Source: Piezodorus guildinii
Lineage: Eukaryota > Arthropoda > Insecta > Hemiptera > Pentatomidae
NCBI GenBank assembly: GCA_023052935.1
Contig: CM041294.1
Location: 21,662,635-21,726,634, forward strand
Length of the DNA: 64,000 bases
Direction of reading: 5' to 3'
A model generated the notes under the pieces. It did not search any database and was not told where the DNA came from. It saw nothing but the letters and a program-made list of their open reading frames with translations. The translations under genes were made by a program, and so were the position numbers. Below are positions 32,830 through 44,616 of the stretch, piece after piece; position 1 is the stretch's first letter; each line of letters starts with the position of its first letter.

Positions 32830-33240
32830 AACGTCTGATAATGATAATAATATCATTATTTATTCTGGGACTTGATTCATTTCTTCCAAAGTCCCTTTAG
32901 AATAATACAAAATATAGTAAATTTGGGATTTATTGCCTTAGAGTAAGAATAGTGAAATAATAAAACAGCAGTGAAAAATAATAAGTAATTAAAACATAGC
33001 ATTAATCACATGACAATAAACAATATAATAAATAAGTACATAGAAAAACAATTTAGAAAATATTTATAAACAATTTAAATGATAATTATCATGTACCAAA
33101 ATTTAAAATTAAATTATCTTTGAATTAAATAAAAAGTGTAGTGACGATAGTCTATGACTATGTTTGAAAGCCTACCTCTACAGGTATGTTACTTAAAATA
33201 TTAAATGATTGCCTGATAGTAAAATTATATTTTATATTTA
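32830..33240 (-). mobile_element. diverged LINE family B 3' end
   Basis: ATTTATTCTGGGACTT...AAAGTCCCTTTAGAATAAT parallels the family B 3' UTR at 28345. Farther in, minus-strand YNFTIRQSF and ILSNIP faintly resemble its C-terminal block. Confidence 0.45.
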
Positions 33241-33254
33241 CTCCAACCATAAAA

Positions 33255-33256
<2 letters not shown>

Positions 33257-33301
<45 letters not shown>
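33257..33301. repeat. (TA)n microsatellite
   Basis: About 45 bp of alternating T and A. Confidence 0.97.
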
Positions 33302-33307
<6 letters not shown>

Positions 33308-33914
33308 CAACAAAAATGAGATATTTGCGAGCAAAGCTGCATAATTACCAGTAGTTATTAATAAATAAATAATAATGACTTCAGATAAGATACAATGACA
33401 GAACAATTTATTCTACTTAAGTAATGATGAATGGAAACGGAGGGATCAATGAAGGGAAGGTGTTAGAGAGGAAGGATCTAACTAATCTTGAAGGATTGAG
33501 TGCTAGTGGAATTCCACTCCGAGGAACATGAATGGACCAGGAGTTGGCACTTAATCCATGATAGGGCCTCCGCTATTCGATAAATCTACGAGAAACGGAC
33601 CACAATGGCTATGACATAATTGCAGGAGAAACAGAATGGTATCATGATTAATTAATTGGTATAATTATAACAATCGGAACTAAGAGAAAATCATTTTTGC
33701 TCTTAAATTTACTAATAAATATCCGAAATTTCATAAAAGATTATTATTGTTTAAAAAAAAAGTGTTGGCGTCGAACTGTACCATATTTTACTTAATTAAT
33801 TTCTAAAAAAAATCTCATCCACAAAACAATTTCGTTTGATATATAGGACCTAAGGAGAATTAATAGAAAGAAAATTTGCAAAAAAAAAAAATCTTTTTAA
33901 TTATGTCCCATGAA
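33302..33914. other. no recognised feature
   Basis: AT-rich with one slightly GC-richer stretch (about 33430-33600). No motif recognised. Confidence 0.5.
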
Positions 33915-34130
33915 TTTATTTTTACTATCACTTACCTATATATATTTTTATTTATTTTATATATGAAATATATAGTAAGAGAAAGTATTGCGATCTTTAA
34001 AATTTTCGAAATACTCGTTTTAGGGTCTCCTAAGTCCAAATGACCAAGTCCCGAAAAAAGGTGTGTGTAATAAGTCTAGTGTAAAAATTAGAAGTCGTAC
34101 GAAACTGAAATTTCATATTTAAGACAACTG
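33915..34130 (+). repeat. family A repeat, copy 7, left part
   Basis: Starts TTTTTACTATCACTTACC, followed by AAGTATTGCGATC and AAATGACCAAGTCCCG. Broken at AAGACAACTG by the J2 LINE, resuming at 35023. Confidence 0.8.
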
Positions 34131-35012
34131 TTGGCACCCGGGACTGCTGTACAAACTCCGTAAATTCCTCCCTCCAACATACTTCCTCATCCTCCAGTCC
34201 TACCTCTCTGATAAAACCTTTAAAATCAACCACAATAGTTCCTATTCATCCACTTTTACTCAGTCTGCTGGTGTTCCTCAAGGATGTACCATTCTAACAC
34301 ATTCCTTTCTACCTATGCCGATGACACTTGCGTGCTATCAGTTAATAACGATCCTAGTATTGCCTCTCAAACCCTCCAATCCCATATCAGAGACCTTGAG
34401 GTATGGTGTCAGATTTGGAGAATTAAAATCTAAACTCCAATAAATCCCACCAGATTACCTTTACCCTTCCTCGTAAACCTATGACATCCTGCCCTACAGT
34501 GTCCTTTAATGATATCCCGTATGTCCCCGTTGAACAAATCCGTTATTTAGGTCTCCTGCTTGAGAAACATCTTACATGGAATCCGCACACAAGACTGAAA
34601 AGACGAGAAACTGCTCGCCGATTTCGGTTACTTCAACATTTACTTGACAGACGCTCTAACCTTTCACTTTACTACAAAAGACTAATTTACATGACAATCT
34701 AGACTTACGGAGTTGAGCTTTGGGGCTCTACTAAACCATCAAACTCTTCCCGTATCCAATCCTTACAATCCAAAATCCTTAACGCTCCTTACTTTGTCAC
34801 CAATAAAATCATCCACTAAGACCTTAATGTTCCATTTGTTGCTGATTTGGCATGTACCAGGTATCACTCCTTCCATGAAAAACTCCACTCCCATTATAAT
34901 TCACTAGTTTCAATCCTTTTTCAGTTTTTTTTCATGTGTTTTCTCATTGTAGCATATTTACATGATGTATGAACATACAGTTGTAAATTTCAATAAATAA
35001 ATTAAAAAAAAA
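34131..35012 (+). pseudogene. Jockey-like LINE (J2), 5'-truncated, 10-bp TSD
   Basis: RT remnant: GLLYKLRKFLPPTYFLILQS, then AGVPQG, YADDTCVLSVN and QIRYLGLLLEKHLTWNPHTR, then LWGSTKPSNSS and NVPFVADLA. Stops, frameshifts and a deletion around the GVPQG-YADD interval break it, and the C-terminal RRLKRRWPRDLL is lost. The 3' UTR has ACAGTTGTAAATTTC and poly(A). AAGACAACTG at 34121-34130 and 35013-35022 is an exact TSD cut from family A sequence. Confidence 0.9.
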
Positions 35013-35022
35013 AAGACAACTG

Positions 35023-35515
35023 TATGCTACAGCAACTGTTTCATCAAAATCAGCTAACCAGAAGAGCTACTTCTGTGCTATGCATTGTGCACCTTTTTAC
35101 GATTTTCTCGAAAACGGCTCTAGCGATTTATTATAATTTATTGATTTAAAATTTAATATTCTTTAATATGATGTAGGTTTAATTCCGATTGAAATAGTCT
35201 GACAGGGCTTAAATGGCGATATTTTAATTACCTTCAATTTTGTACATTCAAAAAGCTTAAAAATATCATCTAAATGAAATTGATAAAGGACGGCTTAATA
35301 TAAAATTTGGACGAATTTGATGACCAACTAAAGGATAAAAGAGCAAAACTATTTGTTTAAAGAAATTTTTTTTTTTTTTTTGTTAATACGAAGAGTAATA
35401 TGGACGTACAATATACCGTTGGAAAGAAAAAGATTTTAGAAAATATATTATTTGATACACAAAGTTGTAACACGTAATATAAAGTAACAAATAGGGAATA
35501 AACTTATTTTGATAA
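35023..35515 (+). repeat. family A repeat, copy 7, right part
   Basis: Continues through TTTTCTCGAAAACGGCTC, AGTCTGACAGGGCTTAAATG and ATACCGTTGGAAAG. Its end is lost against the inverted-repeat arm that begins at about 35538. Confidence 0.8.
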
Positions 35516-35537
35516 TAAATATATATATTTCATATAT

Positions 35538-36895
35538 AAATAAATATATATATTTCAATTATAACATTATAACAACAAACATATGCTATACCTTGCTATG
35601 TATCGAGAATACTGGGAGGAATAGAAATAATTTAGAATCGTTTCAAACGGAACAATTTCCGGGCTACAAGCAAAAACGTTTCTTAGTAGGGCTATACAAA
35701 AAACAGACCCCTCCACTCGTACAGCAGGGATAGCGGGTACCAGAGGAGTCTTAGCCCGGACAGGATAGGAAGCGGAACTCCAGCCACGGACGGAGGTCGG
35801 GGGGTCAAGCCAGGGAACAATTATGCAGATATGTCCAAAGGTACATTAATGTTATAATATGTGGTAAATAGAACCTCAGTATTCTCGATGATAATGCCTC
35901 GCTTACCATGTTTTCATGTGTAATAAATAATAAATGCTATTTTATAAATAAATGTATATTATAAGATAATTACTTTATTCCCCTTTATGCCACCTAATCC
36001 CAATAATGAATTGATAAAAATGATACTTTTGGAAAAGAAATCAAATAGTTTTACATAATAATAACAACTGAAAATTTACATATTTATTAATACAGTTTCG
36101 GAGTCACCGCTGCCTTGGAAAAGTAGCCACCGAAACATAGTAAACTATACTACAAACAAAATCCTGCTAATGGTCCTAGCTTATCAAAACATAAAATTTG
36201 TTTTTGCTATGTTATGTAAAATAATTATTTTTTATTTTTGAAAACTAATAAAATGTTAACTGGCTTCTGGAATCAGATCATGTTTGCTTGGTGTCGTTAT
36301 TCCCATCATCGCTGCAGTTATGTTTTCCGCTCTAACCGCAAACTTTTGTTATATGACCCAGATTGCCGAGTCATATAACGATGAATGAATGCTTTTATCG
36401 GAAATGGGTTTAGGACATCATAATCCCTTTTGCTCTTTCATAACAAGTATCAGTTCTCCCATTGGTATCCCCTTTTGTTGATTGTATAAGTTTTATTAGA
36501 TGGTAGTAAACATTTTAAGTATTACTACTTTATATATGATATATGGTACATAATCCCTTACATTTCCGATTTAAATAAAATTGGAGAAAAGAATGATGAT
36601 TAAAATAAAAACCACTATGTCATATGTTCAGTATAACATGACAAAGAAATCAATATTAATTCATTTGAAAAATTGGTCGTGGTCGATATGTTTACCATTC
36701 AATATATATATATATATATATATATTATTTGTGTATTTATTTATTTTTTATTCAAATCTTGGTTTGTATAATTAACATATTTTAGGTATTTCATCTATTT
36801 ATGGTATCATATCTACTTTTGAAATTTTTAATGTGTTATTTCTCTCCTCTTTTGATTTATTTATTGTTTAAAACATTGTAAAACGCTACAACCTT

Positions 36896-36962
<67 letters not shown>

Positions 36963-37652
36963 CTTTTGTATACTATTTTGACTTTTTATGACCAATTTTT
37001 TAGATTGGTTTTCTTCTATACCATAGGTTATAGTCCTTTCTTTTTTTTTCTGATTATATTCTTGTTTTATAGTTTTTCTATACTTTATCAGTAAACTCCG
37101 GTATAAAAGTAGCTTATATATCAGTATAATATATCAGTTTGACTTGAAGAATTCTCTGAAAACCCGATAAATCACTATTATCTTTGGGAACATATCCACA
37201 CCCATGCTATTTTCATGGTTACTACAATAATAAAAGACCATTTCCACACTTCAACCACTCTCCCTTCTATTGTTCTTCTTGCATGACAGAAATGACAAAA
37301 GTATGTCTATGTCATAAATATTCATGATCTATTTATGAAATTTCAACGAAATGTAAAAAAACAAAAAAACCTATATATTCCATAATTTTTTTTAATCGTA
37401 CTGGAGTACATAAGTAATGCTCTATACATGCATAATGTTGTACCAAAAGTAGACCAATCTTTTATTTAATCACATAACTAAATAAACATAAAATATAATT
37501 TCTCTTTAATTAATCTATAATCTCTTTAATTGCTTTCAAAGTTTGCTTACACATTCTTTAATAAGAGGTACTCCCATTTCTGAATGCATCGATTTAATTT
37601 TAGTATTGTACGGTTAATTCAGACTGATTCATAAACGTCAATTTTGCAATTT
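35538..37652 (+). repeat. left arm of a 2.1-kb near-perfect inverted repeat
   Basis: Its reverse complement is 39001-41104; a sampled ~180 bp (36138-36318 vs 40320-40503) shows one substitution and one indel. The arm is non-coding, holds (TA)n runs at 36703-36726 and 36900-36959, a GC-rich patch at 35690-35830, and a small hairpin GTTTCGG...CCGAAAC at 36095-36136. Arm microsatellite lengths differ between sides, arguing against a simple mirrored assembly error. Confidence 0.95.
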
Positions 37653-37774
37653 GATATATATATAAAAAATTTATTCGAAATCATATGTTTCCAACGAAAA
37701 TGAATACACGTTATATTAAAATCAAAATAAAATATTTTCTCAATCTGAAGTATATTTAAAAGTTTCTAAATTGA

Positions 37775-37831
37775 TTTTAACAGTCGAGGTAAGTGAAAGT
37801 CGTGTGTTGCCCGCACCAGATTTTTAGATAC
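37775..37831 (+). repeat. family A repeat, copy 8, right end only
   Basis: GAGGTAAGTGAAAGTCGTG then TTGCCCGCACCAGATTTTTA, the standard right terminus of family A. Upstream sequence is too diverged to assign. Confidence 0.75.
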
Positions 37832-38096
37832 ATTTTAATTGGAATAGATTCCTCAGTAATTACACCGGACTTCCTCAGGACGGGGTTCTATCTTCAAAGC
37901 TTTACTATATCTATATTAACAACAGGCCGAACACGCCTAAAGTATCCAAATCACTATTCGCTCAAAACTCACTATTTTACAATTCCATTTACAGACCGGA
38001 ACCAATTTCTAATAGACTTACCAACAAACAAAAAATTAAGAGATTTTGTAATAAATGGAAAATCACGATCAACACAGATAAAACTAAAACAATATA

Positions 38097-38327
38097 GTGG
38101 ATATAATTAGTTGACCGTTGAGAATAACTGGAAAGAAGCAGTCCGGGTGGCGGTCATTAAATGAAACAACCAAATATTTTCAACTATTTTATTGTTTGCT
38201 AACGTTTCGACCCCCATTGTGGGTCATCATCAGGGCGTATTGTAGGCGAATGTAAACTCCAACTCAAATAGTTGAAACTATTTAGTTGTTTCATTTAATG
38301 ACCGCCACCCGGACTAATTCCTTCCAG
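38097..38327 (-). mobile_element. 231-bp hammerhead-bearing mini-element, 13-bp TSD
   Basis: Flanked by CTAAAACAATATA at 38084-38096 and 38328-38340. Read on the minus strand it starts CTGGAAGGAATTAGTCCGGG, carries inverted arms of about 50 bp (38130-38190 against 38268-38320), a hammerhead-like core, and ends like the copy at 32130-32316 (AACGGTCAACTAATTATATC in minus sense). It is 44 bp longer because its 5' inverted arm is longer. Confidence 0.87.
38204..38233 (-). ncRNA. hammerhead ribozyme-like core
   Basis: Minus strand CTGATGA (38227-38233) and GAAAC (38204-38208) with a perfect 5-bp stem II GACCC/GGGTC. Both invariant boxes are intact. Stems I and III not resolved. Confidence 0.65.
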
Positions 38328-38619
38328 CTAAAACAATATAATTTGAAAGAGAAGAACTCATTCTATCCTCACAATTTTCTATTAAAAATTGATTAAAAAT
38401 CTTGGTCTTATGACATAAAACATCTGAGAACAGTCATGTATAAAAGACTGACTTTTACTCACCAATAAAATTATGTATGTAAAAAAGCTAACAAAGCTCT
38501 GTGTTCTATAGTTCTATATTAAATAGGCATCCTAATTTAAATTTATCAAATAAATTATTCCTGCATAAGGCTTGTCTATAATTAATTCTTAATGACCCTT
38601 AATTTTTCTAAATAGAACT

Positions 38620-38995
38620 ATAAAACGCTGCAAATGATTACACAACGATTTATTATTTCCAAATAACAATATTAGGGTATATCAGTTTATATAGCTGTTG
38701 ATAAGCAATTAAGTGATATTAAAGCAATAAATGATTCATTTCACCACTGCTAATTTCAAAACGTTATATCTCCACTAGTTGTGAACCGATTTCAGTAATT
38801 TTCTGTTCTTTTGTAAAAAATTAAATTATCCATTTTTTGTTAGTATTATATATTCCATTATTGGGAGAAATGATTTTTTTTTAATCGTTATTCGGGTTCT
38901 AGGCATCTTGAAACGTAAGCCTTCAAATTTTGAGAGCGGTAAGTTTTTTTCTTTTGTTCAATTACAAAGGTTCATTATTTTTGAATATGTAATGA
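38620..38995 (+). repeat. family D repeat
   Basis: TTTATTATTTCCAAATAACA, AGCAATTAAGTGATAT and later ATATCTCCACTAGTTGTG and TTATTCGGGTTCTAGGCATC match 53455-53700 and 52120-52190. It reaches the inner boundary of the right inverted-repeat arm. Confidence 0.65.
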
Positions 38996-39000
38996 ACAAA

Positions 39001-39690
39001 AAATTGCAAAATTGACGTTTATGAATCAGTCTGAATTAACCGTACAATACTAAAATTAAATCGATGCATTCAGAAATGGGAGTACCTCTTATTAAAGAAT
39101 GTGTAAGCAAACTTTGAAAGCAATTAAAGAGATTATAGATTAATTAAAGAGAAATTATATTTTATGTTTATTTAGTTATGTGATTAAATAAAAGATTGGT
39201 CTACTTTTGGTACAACATTATGCATGTATAGAGCATTACTTATGTACTCCAGTACGATTAAAAAAAATTATGGAATATATAGGTTTTTTTGTTTTTTTAC
39301 ATTTCGTTGAAATTTCATAAATAGATCATGAATATTTATGACATAGACATACTTTTGTCATTTCTGTCATGCAAGAAGAACAATAGAAGGGAGAGTGGTT
39401 GAAGTGTGGAAATGGTCTTTTATTATTGTAGTAACCATGAAAATAGCATGGGTGTGGATATGTTCCCAAAGATAATAGTGATTTATCGGGTTTTCAGAGA
39501 ATTCTTCAAGTCAAACTGATATATTATACTGATATATAAGCTACTTTTATACCGGAGTTTACTGATAAAGTATAGAAAAACTATAAAACAAGAATATAAT
39601 CAGAAAAAAAAAGAAAGGACTATAACCTATGGTATAGAAGAAAACCAATCTAAAAAATTGGTCATAAAAAGTCAAAATAGTATACAAAAG

Positions 39691-39740
<50 letters not shown>

Positions 39741-41104
39741 AAGGTTGTAGCGTTTTACAATGTTTTAAACAATAAATAAATCAAAAGAGGAGAGAAATAA
39801 CACATTAAAAATTTCAAAAGTAGATATGATACCATAAATAGATGAAATACCTAAAATATGTTAATTATACAAACCAAGATTTGAATAAAAAATAAATAAA
39901 TACACAAATAATATATATATATATATATATATATATTGAATGGTAAACATATCGACCACGACCAATTTTTCAAATGAATTAATATTGATTTCTTTGTCAT
40001 GTTATACTGAACATATGACATAGTGGTTTTTATTTTAATCATCATTCTTTTCTCCAATTTTATTTAAATCGGAAATGTAAGGGATTATGTACCATATATC
40101 ATATATAAAGTAGTAATACTTAAAATGTTTACTACCATCTAATAAAACTTATACAATCAACAAAAGGGGATACCAATGGGAGAACTGATACTTGTTATGA
40201 AAGAGCAAAAGGGATTATGATGTCCTAAACCCATTTCCGATAAAAGCATTCATTCATCGTTATATGACTCGGCAATCTGGGTCATATAACAAAAGTTTGC
40301 GGTTAGAGCGGAAAACATAACTGCAGCGATGATGGGAATAACGACACCAAGCAAACATGATCTGATTCCAGAAGCCAGTTAACATTTTATTAGTTTTCAA
40401 AAATAAAAAAATAATTATTTTACATAACATAGCAAAAATAAATTTTATGTTTTGATAAGCTAGGACCATTAGCAGGATTTTGTTTGTAGTATAGTTTACT
40501 ATGTTTCGGTGGCTACTTTTCCAAGGCAGCGGTGACTCCGAAACTGTATTAATAAATATGTAAATTTTCAGTTGTTATTATTATGTAAAACTATTTGATT
40601 TCTTTTCCAAAAGTATCATTTTTATCAATTCATTATTGGGATTAGGTGGCATAAAGGGGAATAAAGTAATTATCTTATAATATACATTTATTTATAAAAT
40701 AGCATTTATTATTTATTACACATGAAAACATGGTAAGCGAGGCATTATCATCGAGAATACTGAGGTTCTATTTACCACATATTATAACATTAATGTACCT
40801 TAGGACATATCTGCATAATTGTTCCCTGGCTTGACCCCCCGACCTCCGTCCGTGGCTGGAGTTCCGCTTCCTATCCTGTCCGGGCTAAGACTCCTCTGGT
40901 ACCCCGCTATCCCTGCTGTACGAGTGGAGGGGTCTGTTTTTTGTTTAGCCCTACTAAGAAACGTTTTTGCTTGTAGCCCGGAAATTGTTCCGTTTGAAAC
41001 GATTCTAAATTATTTCTATTCCTTCCAGTATTCTCGATACATAGCAAGGTATAGCATATGTTTGTTGTTATAATGTTATAATTGAAATATATATATTTAT
41101 TTAA
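39001..41104 (-). repeat. right arm of the 2.1-kb inverted repeat
   Basis: Mirror of 35538-37652. (TA)n runs at 39693-39736 and 39911-39936; GC-rich patch at 40827-40940. Small differences from the left arm include GGGGTACC against GGGTACC and CCTAAGG against CCAAAGG. Confidence 0.95.
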
Positions 41105-41584
41105 TTATTTATATATTATGTAGTGGTTCCTCATCTAAATATGTACAAATTAGATATAAATTAATTAATATTTATAAAAAAATCATATAAAATGATTATT
41201 AGGTTTAAAATCATTGAGATAAAAAAACCCAAAAACGATGAACAAATAAAAAGTAAAAAAACTGATGAACACAATTAATTAATGGTGACATTACGGAAGT
41301 GTTTCTGGAGTATTATAGAAAACACAAAACCGTTTTGAAAATATTGAAAGGAAAGGTTATTATTTTACAAACGATACAGTCGAGTTTGGAAGGAAATGAA
41401 ATGTGGATATTGTACATTTTAGAAAGAACTGTAAGTTTCAAATGTGTTTTTTAGATATTTCGGATTTCGATAAAACTAAATTGTTAGAAAACAATTATGT
41501 CAAAATATTGATTTAGTAAGAACTGGCCTTTAATACCTTTTGATATTTAATAAGTTAGTCAATATTTATTGCATATTCACTTCA
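41105..41584. other. no recognised feature
   Basis: AT-rich, no motif seen. Confidence 0.5.
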
Positions 41585-41860
41585 CTGAGTGTTTGCAAGA
41601 GGGCTAGTCTATAGTTCTCCGGCACCCGAGTTCGAACCCTATCTGAGGCAGAATTATTTATTCTGTATTTTTAGTCTTGGAGCGACCTTGTGTTAAGGAG
41701 ACCCTTCTGAGGTGCATACACCTTGCCCTTGTAAAGTGGGTTCCCGAAATTGAGGAAAAAAACCTGGTGGCTGAGCGCTCTCTAGGCCTAATCACCTTTT
41801 AACACAACCATTGGCCGTGAAACAGTACGAATTCCTTTCATACGACCTTTCAAGGGTTAT
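41585..41860 (+). mobile_element. tRNA-derived SINE, family S3, second copy
   Basis: B-box-like GAGTTCGAACCC at about 41629, then AAGGAGACCCTTCTGAGGTG, CTGGTGGCTGAGCGCTC, GGCCTAATCACC and the end GTGAAACAGTACGAATTCC. Body order matches 32398-32662. The A box is poorly preserved. Confidence 0.65.
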
Positions 41861-42773
41861 AGAGATACAAAATTTTAAGAGTATATTTGAAACTAAATAA
41901 ATATATAATCTCCTAAAATATTAGGTAATTACAACTTGCTGAATTATTTCTACCATTGTTACACAATCGGAACTTAACTTTTATACAGGACCAACTTTTT
42001 CACGTTTCTCTGGGACACGTTCCAAACCCATTAAAGATAAATACAAGAAAGTTTAGAAACTTTTCGTTTGAAGGTTTTGAAAACTTCGATCCAAGACATA
42101 AATTCGCCAAAAGATCTCAAGAAACAACTTTTCCCTTGGCACACTCATAACTTAGAGTGCCAGTGAATTCTGTACTTTTTATATTTTATTCTGTCAGTTA
42201 AATGGAGTTAAAAATTGTCTTTTTCTGTTTCTAAGTAGTTGTTAAATTTTATACAAGCAGCGGCTGTACAGTAAGCAAGATTAAACACGTGTATGGAAGT
42301 AAATACTATTAAGTTGGCAGAGGTCTCAAGATATCAAAAGTCATATTTTTATTTTATTTATATTATTATTATATTTTTAATTCTTTATATTATACGTCTA
42401 TATGGGTCAATCCAATCGAAATTGGTCAGACTTAGCCCCTTGTCATTTTAAATTTTCATGATTTTTTTACCAGTTATTCTATATTCCTTTTTGATTAAAA
42501 AACCGTAGATAAAATATTTTCCTGGCTAATACTTATAGTTTTGCAGTCATTCTAAGTCAGATTTAATGCTAAAAACATGTGTTGGGAAAATCTTTCTAAT
42601 TCTTGTAACGTTGTAGATAATAAATTGAAAAAAATAACAATGATATATGGGCATGCTTTGTAATTTTTGTCCCTAGAACGTGTTATATAAAAATTGAAGA
42701 AAGTGGTTTAAATAATTCTCTAAAATGAATAAACAAACAAGACTTCTAGTGGCTTAACAGTAATTAAAAAAAA
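41861..42773. other. no recognised feature
   Basis: AT-rich DNA with short chance frames only. Confidence 0.5.
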
Positions 42774-42967
42774 TGTTCATATTTGAGGTATACTAAAAAG
42801 TGGGCAATTGATTGGGAAGCTAATGTTTATAATACAAAGGTAGAGGATTAGTAACTGTTTTTTATTTAAATATGTAAACATTCGGAAGAAAACAACAGAG
42901 ACCTGCAATATCCTTTATGTATTTCAGAAACCATAAAAACGGACATTTCATGTGAAACAACCCAATA
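42774..42967 (-). mobile_element. mariner 5' terminal fragment
   Basis: Nearly identical to 310-501: same ~190-bp leader and the terminal GTGAAACAACCCAATA. The homology stops at the point where the transposase coding region begins in the first copy, so this is a lone end, ending in TA. Confidence 0.8.
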
Positions 42968-43012
42968 TTACATCATATTAAAATCTGATGATACTCGGAC
43001 AAATCACACCCC

Positions 43013-43211
43013 TATATGATAAGTATTGTATTGTAAAATTTCGTGACTGAGCCTCCATTTGTTTTAGAAATAAGATAAATTAAACATTTCAGCTTTGAGT
43101 TGAGAGTTGCCATCATCTCATCAACCTACTTTAAGCTAAACCAAATCAATAATACTAGAACCAGATGAATCCCAGTCACGAAAATTTGTACTACAATACT
43201 TATCATATACC
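43013..43211. mobile_element. candidate MITE, ~199 bp, imperfect TIRs
   Basis: TATATGATAAGTATTGTA... with TTTCGTGACTG at the left is answered at the right by CAGTCACGAAAATTTG...TACAATACTTATCATATA, giving terminal inverted repeats of about 36 bp with a few mismatches. No ORF. No clear TSD; the outer bases CCCC/CCCC may belong to the flank. Confidence 0.6.
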
Positions 43212-43849
43212 CCTTCGAAGTTCGTAGTTCAAAAATCTCAGTCAAGATTTTTCATATTAAACATATCGCATAGATATCTCTTTTATGTGTTTATATACTT
43301 GAGTGTCAACCGAAATCGATGGAAGCAGGATTTATTTGCCGAATTAAATGAAGTCACTTCCGTAAATGTGAACTAATAGTATTTATTAGAATGAGGAGAG
43401 TTGCACCTGCGTTTATTGACTTTAACCGAAACAAAAGGAGGTCTCTTTCTGAAGAAAGCGAAACTGGAATCAAATCACCGATTTAATTTTGTAAAGATGT
43501 CTTGGCTTGAGTGGCTGCCAGCATCAAAACGGATTGAATTTCCCGAAAGATGGTAGTATCGACTTCCAAAATAGTAAATTGAAATTGCACAAATTATCCA
43601 TAGCAGGTTTTAAATAAAGGATTGTAGGTTTTTATCGTTACCGTTTCTATGAAATATCAACAAATTTGGACCTTCTCATGATTTACTTCTTGTCAAAGTA
43701 TCTCTCATAAAATGTAACAATGAAGTTACATACCGTTGCGACTTTTTCTTATGAAATTATTGCTCTTTTTAAAATTAAGACATACCACTGTTTCCACAAC
43801 ACTAGCTAGATAAATTGACTAATCTCTATTGTCCCTCAATACTTCTTAT
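43212..43849. other. no recognised feature
   Basis: No protein motif recognised in six frames; moderate AT content. Confidence 0.45.
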
Positions 43850-44240
43850 TTTTTTAAATATATATTTTATTGAATTTTACAACTGTATATACAATAAATA
43901 CAACCATTAAAAGTGCTGAATTATGATAAAGGGCTTGAAAAGACTTGTGAAGAAACTACGCAGTGGTAGAACTTCAATGTTTACTTAAATTAGTAAGTCC
44001 CGAGGCCATCTTTTTAATCGCATTGGAGGTTTATTAGGAATATGTGAGGTTGATAGGTAGCTGACGAGGAGGTTTATGCGGGTTGGGAGTTTGAAATTAA
44101 AAGTGATATATCTGGTACGATGAAATGGGATGTTAAGAATGATTTTATTTGTGACGAAGTAAGGCGCATTTAAGATTTTGGATTGTAAGGATTGGGTGTA
44201 CGAGGAATTGGTAGATGGTCTCCATCCAACAAAATCCATT
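43850..44240 (-). pseudogene. Jockey-like LINE (J2) 3' end
   Basis: SLQSKILNAPYFVTNKIILN and then MRLKRWPRDLLI-stop match the J2 C-terminus with several deletions. The 3' UTR (minus ACAGTTGTAAAATTC) and A-rich tail lie near 43852-43885. Confidence 0.8.
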
Positions 44241-44289
44241 CGTCCTATTTAATAAGTAATTAACGAAATTGCTATTAATAGAGAATTAA

Positions 44290-44473
44290 ATTTTCTACAA
44301 AGAGTAAAAAAAAAAAAAAAAATCATTGAAATTTGTTCAGAACTGACAGAGATATAGCGTTTTGAAATCAGAAGTAATGATATGATATTATTCTTTGAAT
44401 TATTGCTTTTCATATTACTTAATTGCCTATCAAAAGCTATGTGTAATAATTTGCACCGTTATTTTTCAATAAT
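44290..44473 (-). repeat. family D repeat, inverted
   Basis: Reverse complement of the CACAATGG...AGGCAATTAAGTGATATG and TATATCTC segments seen at 53470-53660. Confidence 0.5.
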
Positions 44474-44616
44474 ATTGATCATATTAGATCAGATCAACAA
44501 TTAGATTTTTTTTTTATATGTACCTATACATTATCACAAGTCTACTGATTGTAAGTCAAAAAATTATACGATTTTTAAGAACATATACCTAAAATTTTAA
44601 ATGGAATTAATTTTTT
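44474..44616 (+). repeat. direct repeat, first copy
   Basis: GATCATATTAGATCAGAT followed by ACATTATCACAAGTCTACTG, TACGATTTTTAAGAACAT and CTAAAATTTTAAA recurs at 45785-45897. The first copy has extra bases near its start. Confidence 0.75.

Larger units (their letters stand above)
37850..38600 (+). pseudogene. LINE reverse transcriptase relic, split by a hammerhead element
   Basis: GLPQDGVLSSKLYYIYIN (RT motif 4), SLFAQNSLFYNS (position of FADD; both Asp lost), and CNKWKITINTDKTKTI (the motif after the catalytic core). The frame is cut at 38096 and resumes after 38340 with FERKRTHSIL and later NKALCSIV and a KLFLHKACL-like segment. This is the usual order of a Jockey/RTE-group LINE palm and thumb. 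Catalytic loss plus stops mark it as old. The insertion at 38097-38327 carries a 13-bp TSD taken from this frame. Confidence 0.75.

Noticed and set aside
36581..36775. 64-codon frame duplicated in both palindrome arms (39851-40057)
   Set aside because: Duplication is due to the inverted repeat; the frame runs through a (TA)n microsatellite.
37793..38110. 105-codon frame as a novel gene
   Set aside because: It begins in the family A end and reads a LINE RT relic in a wrong frame; the correct frame shows RT motifs.
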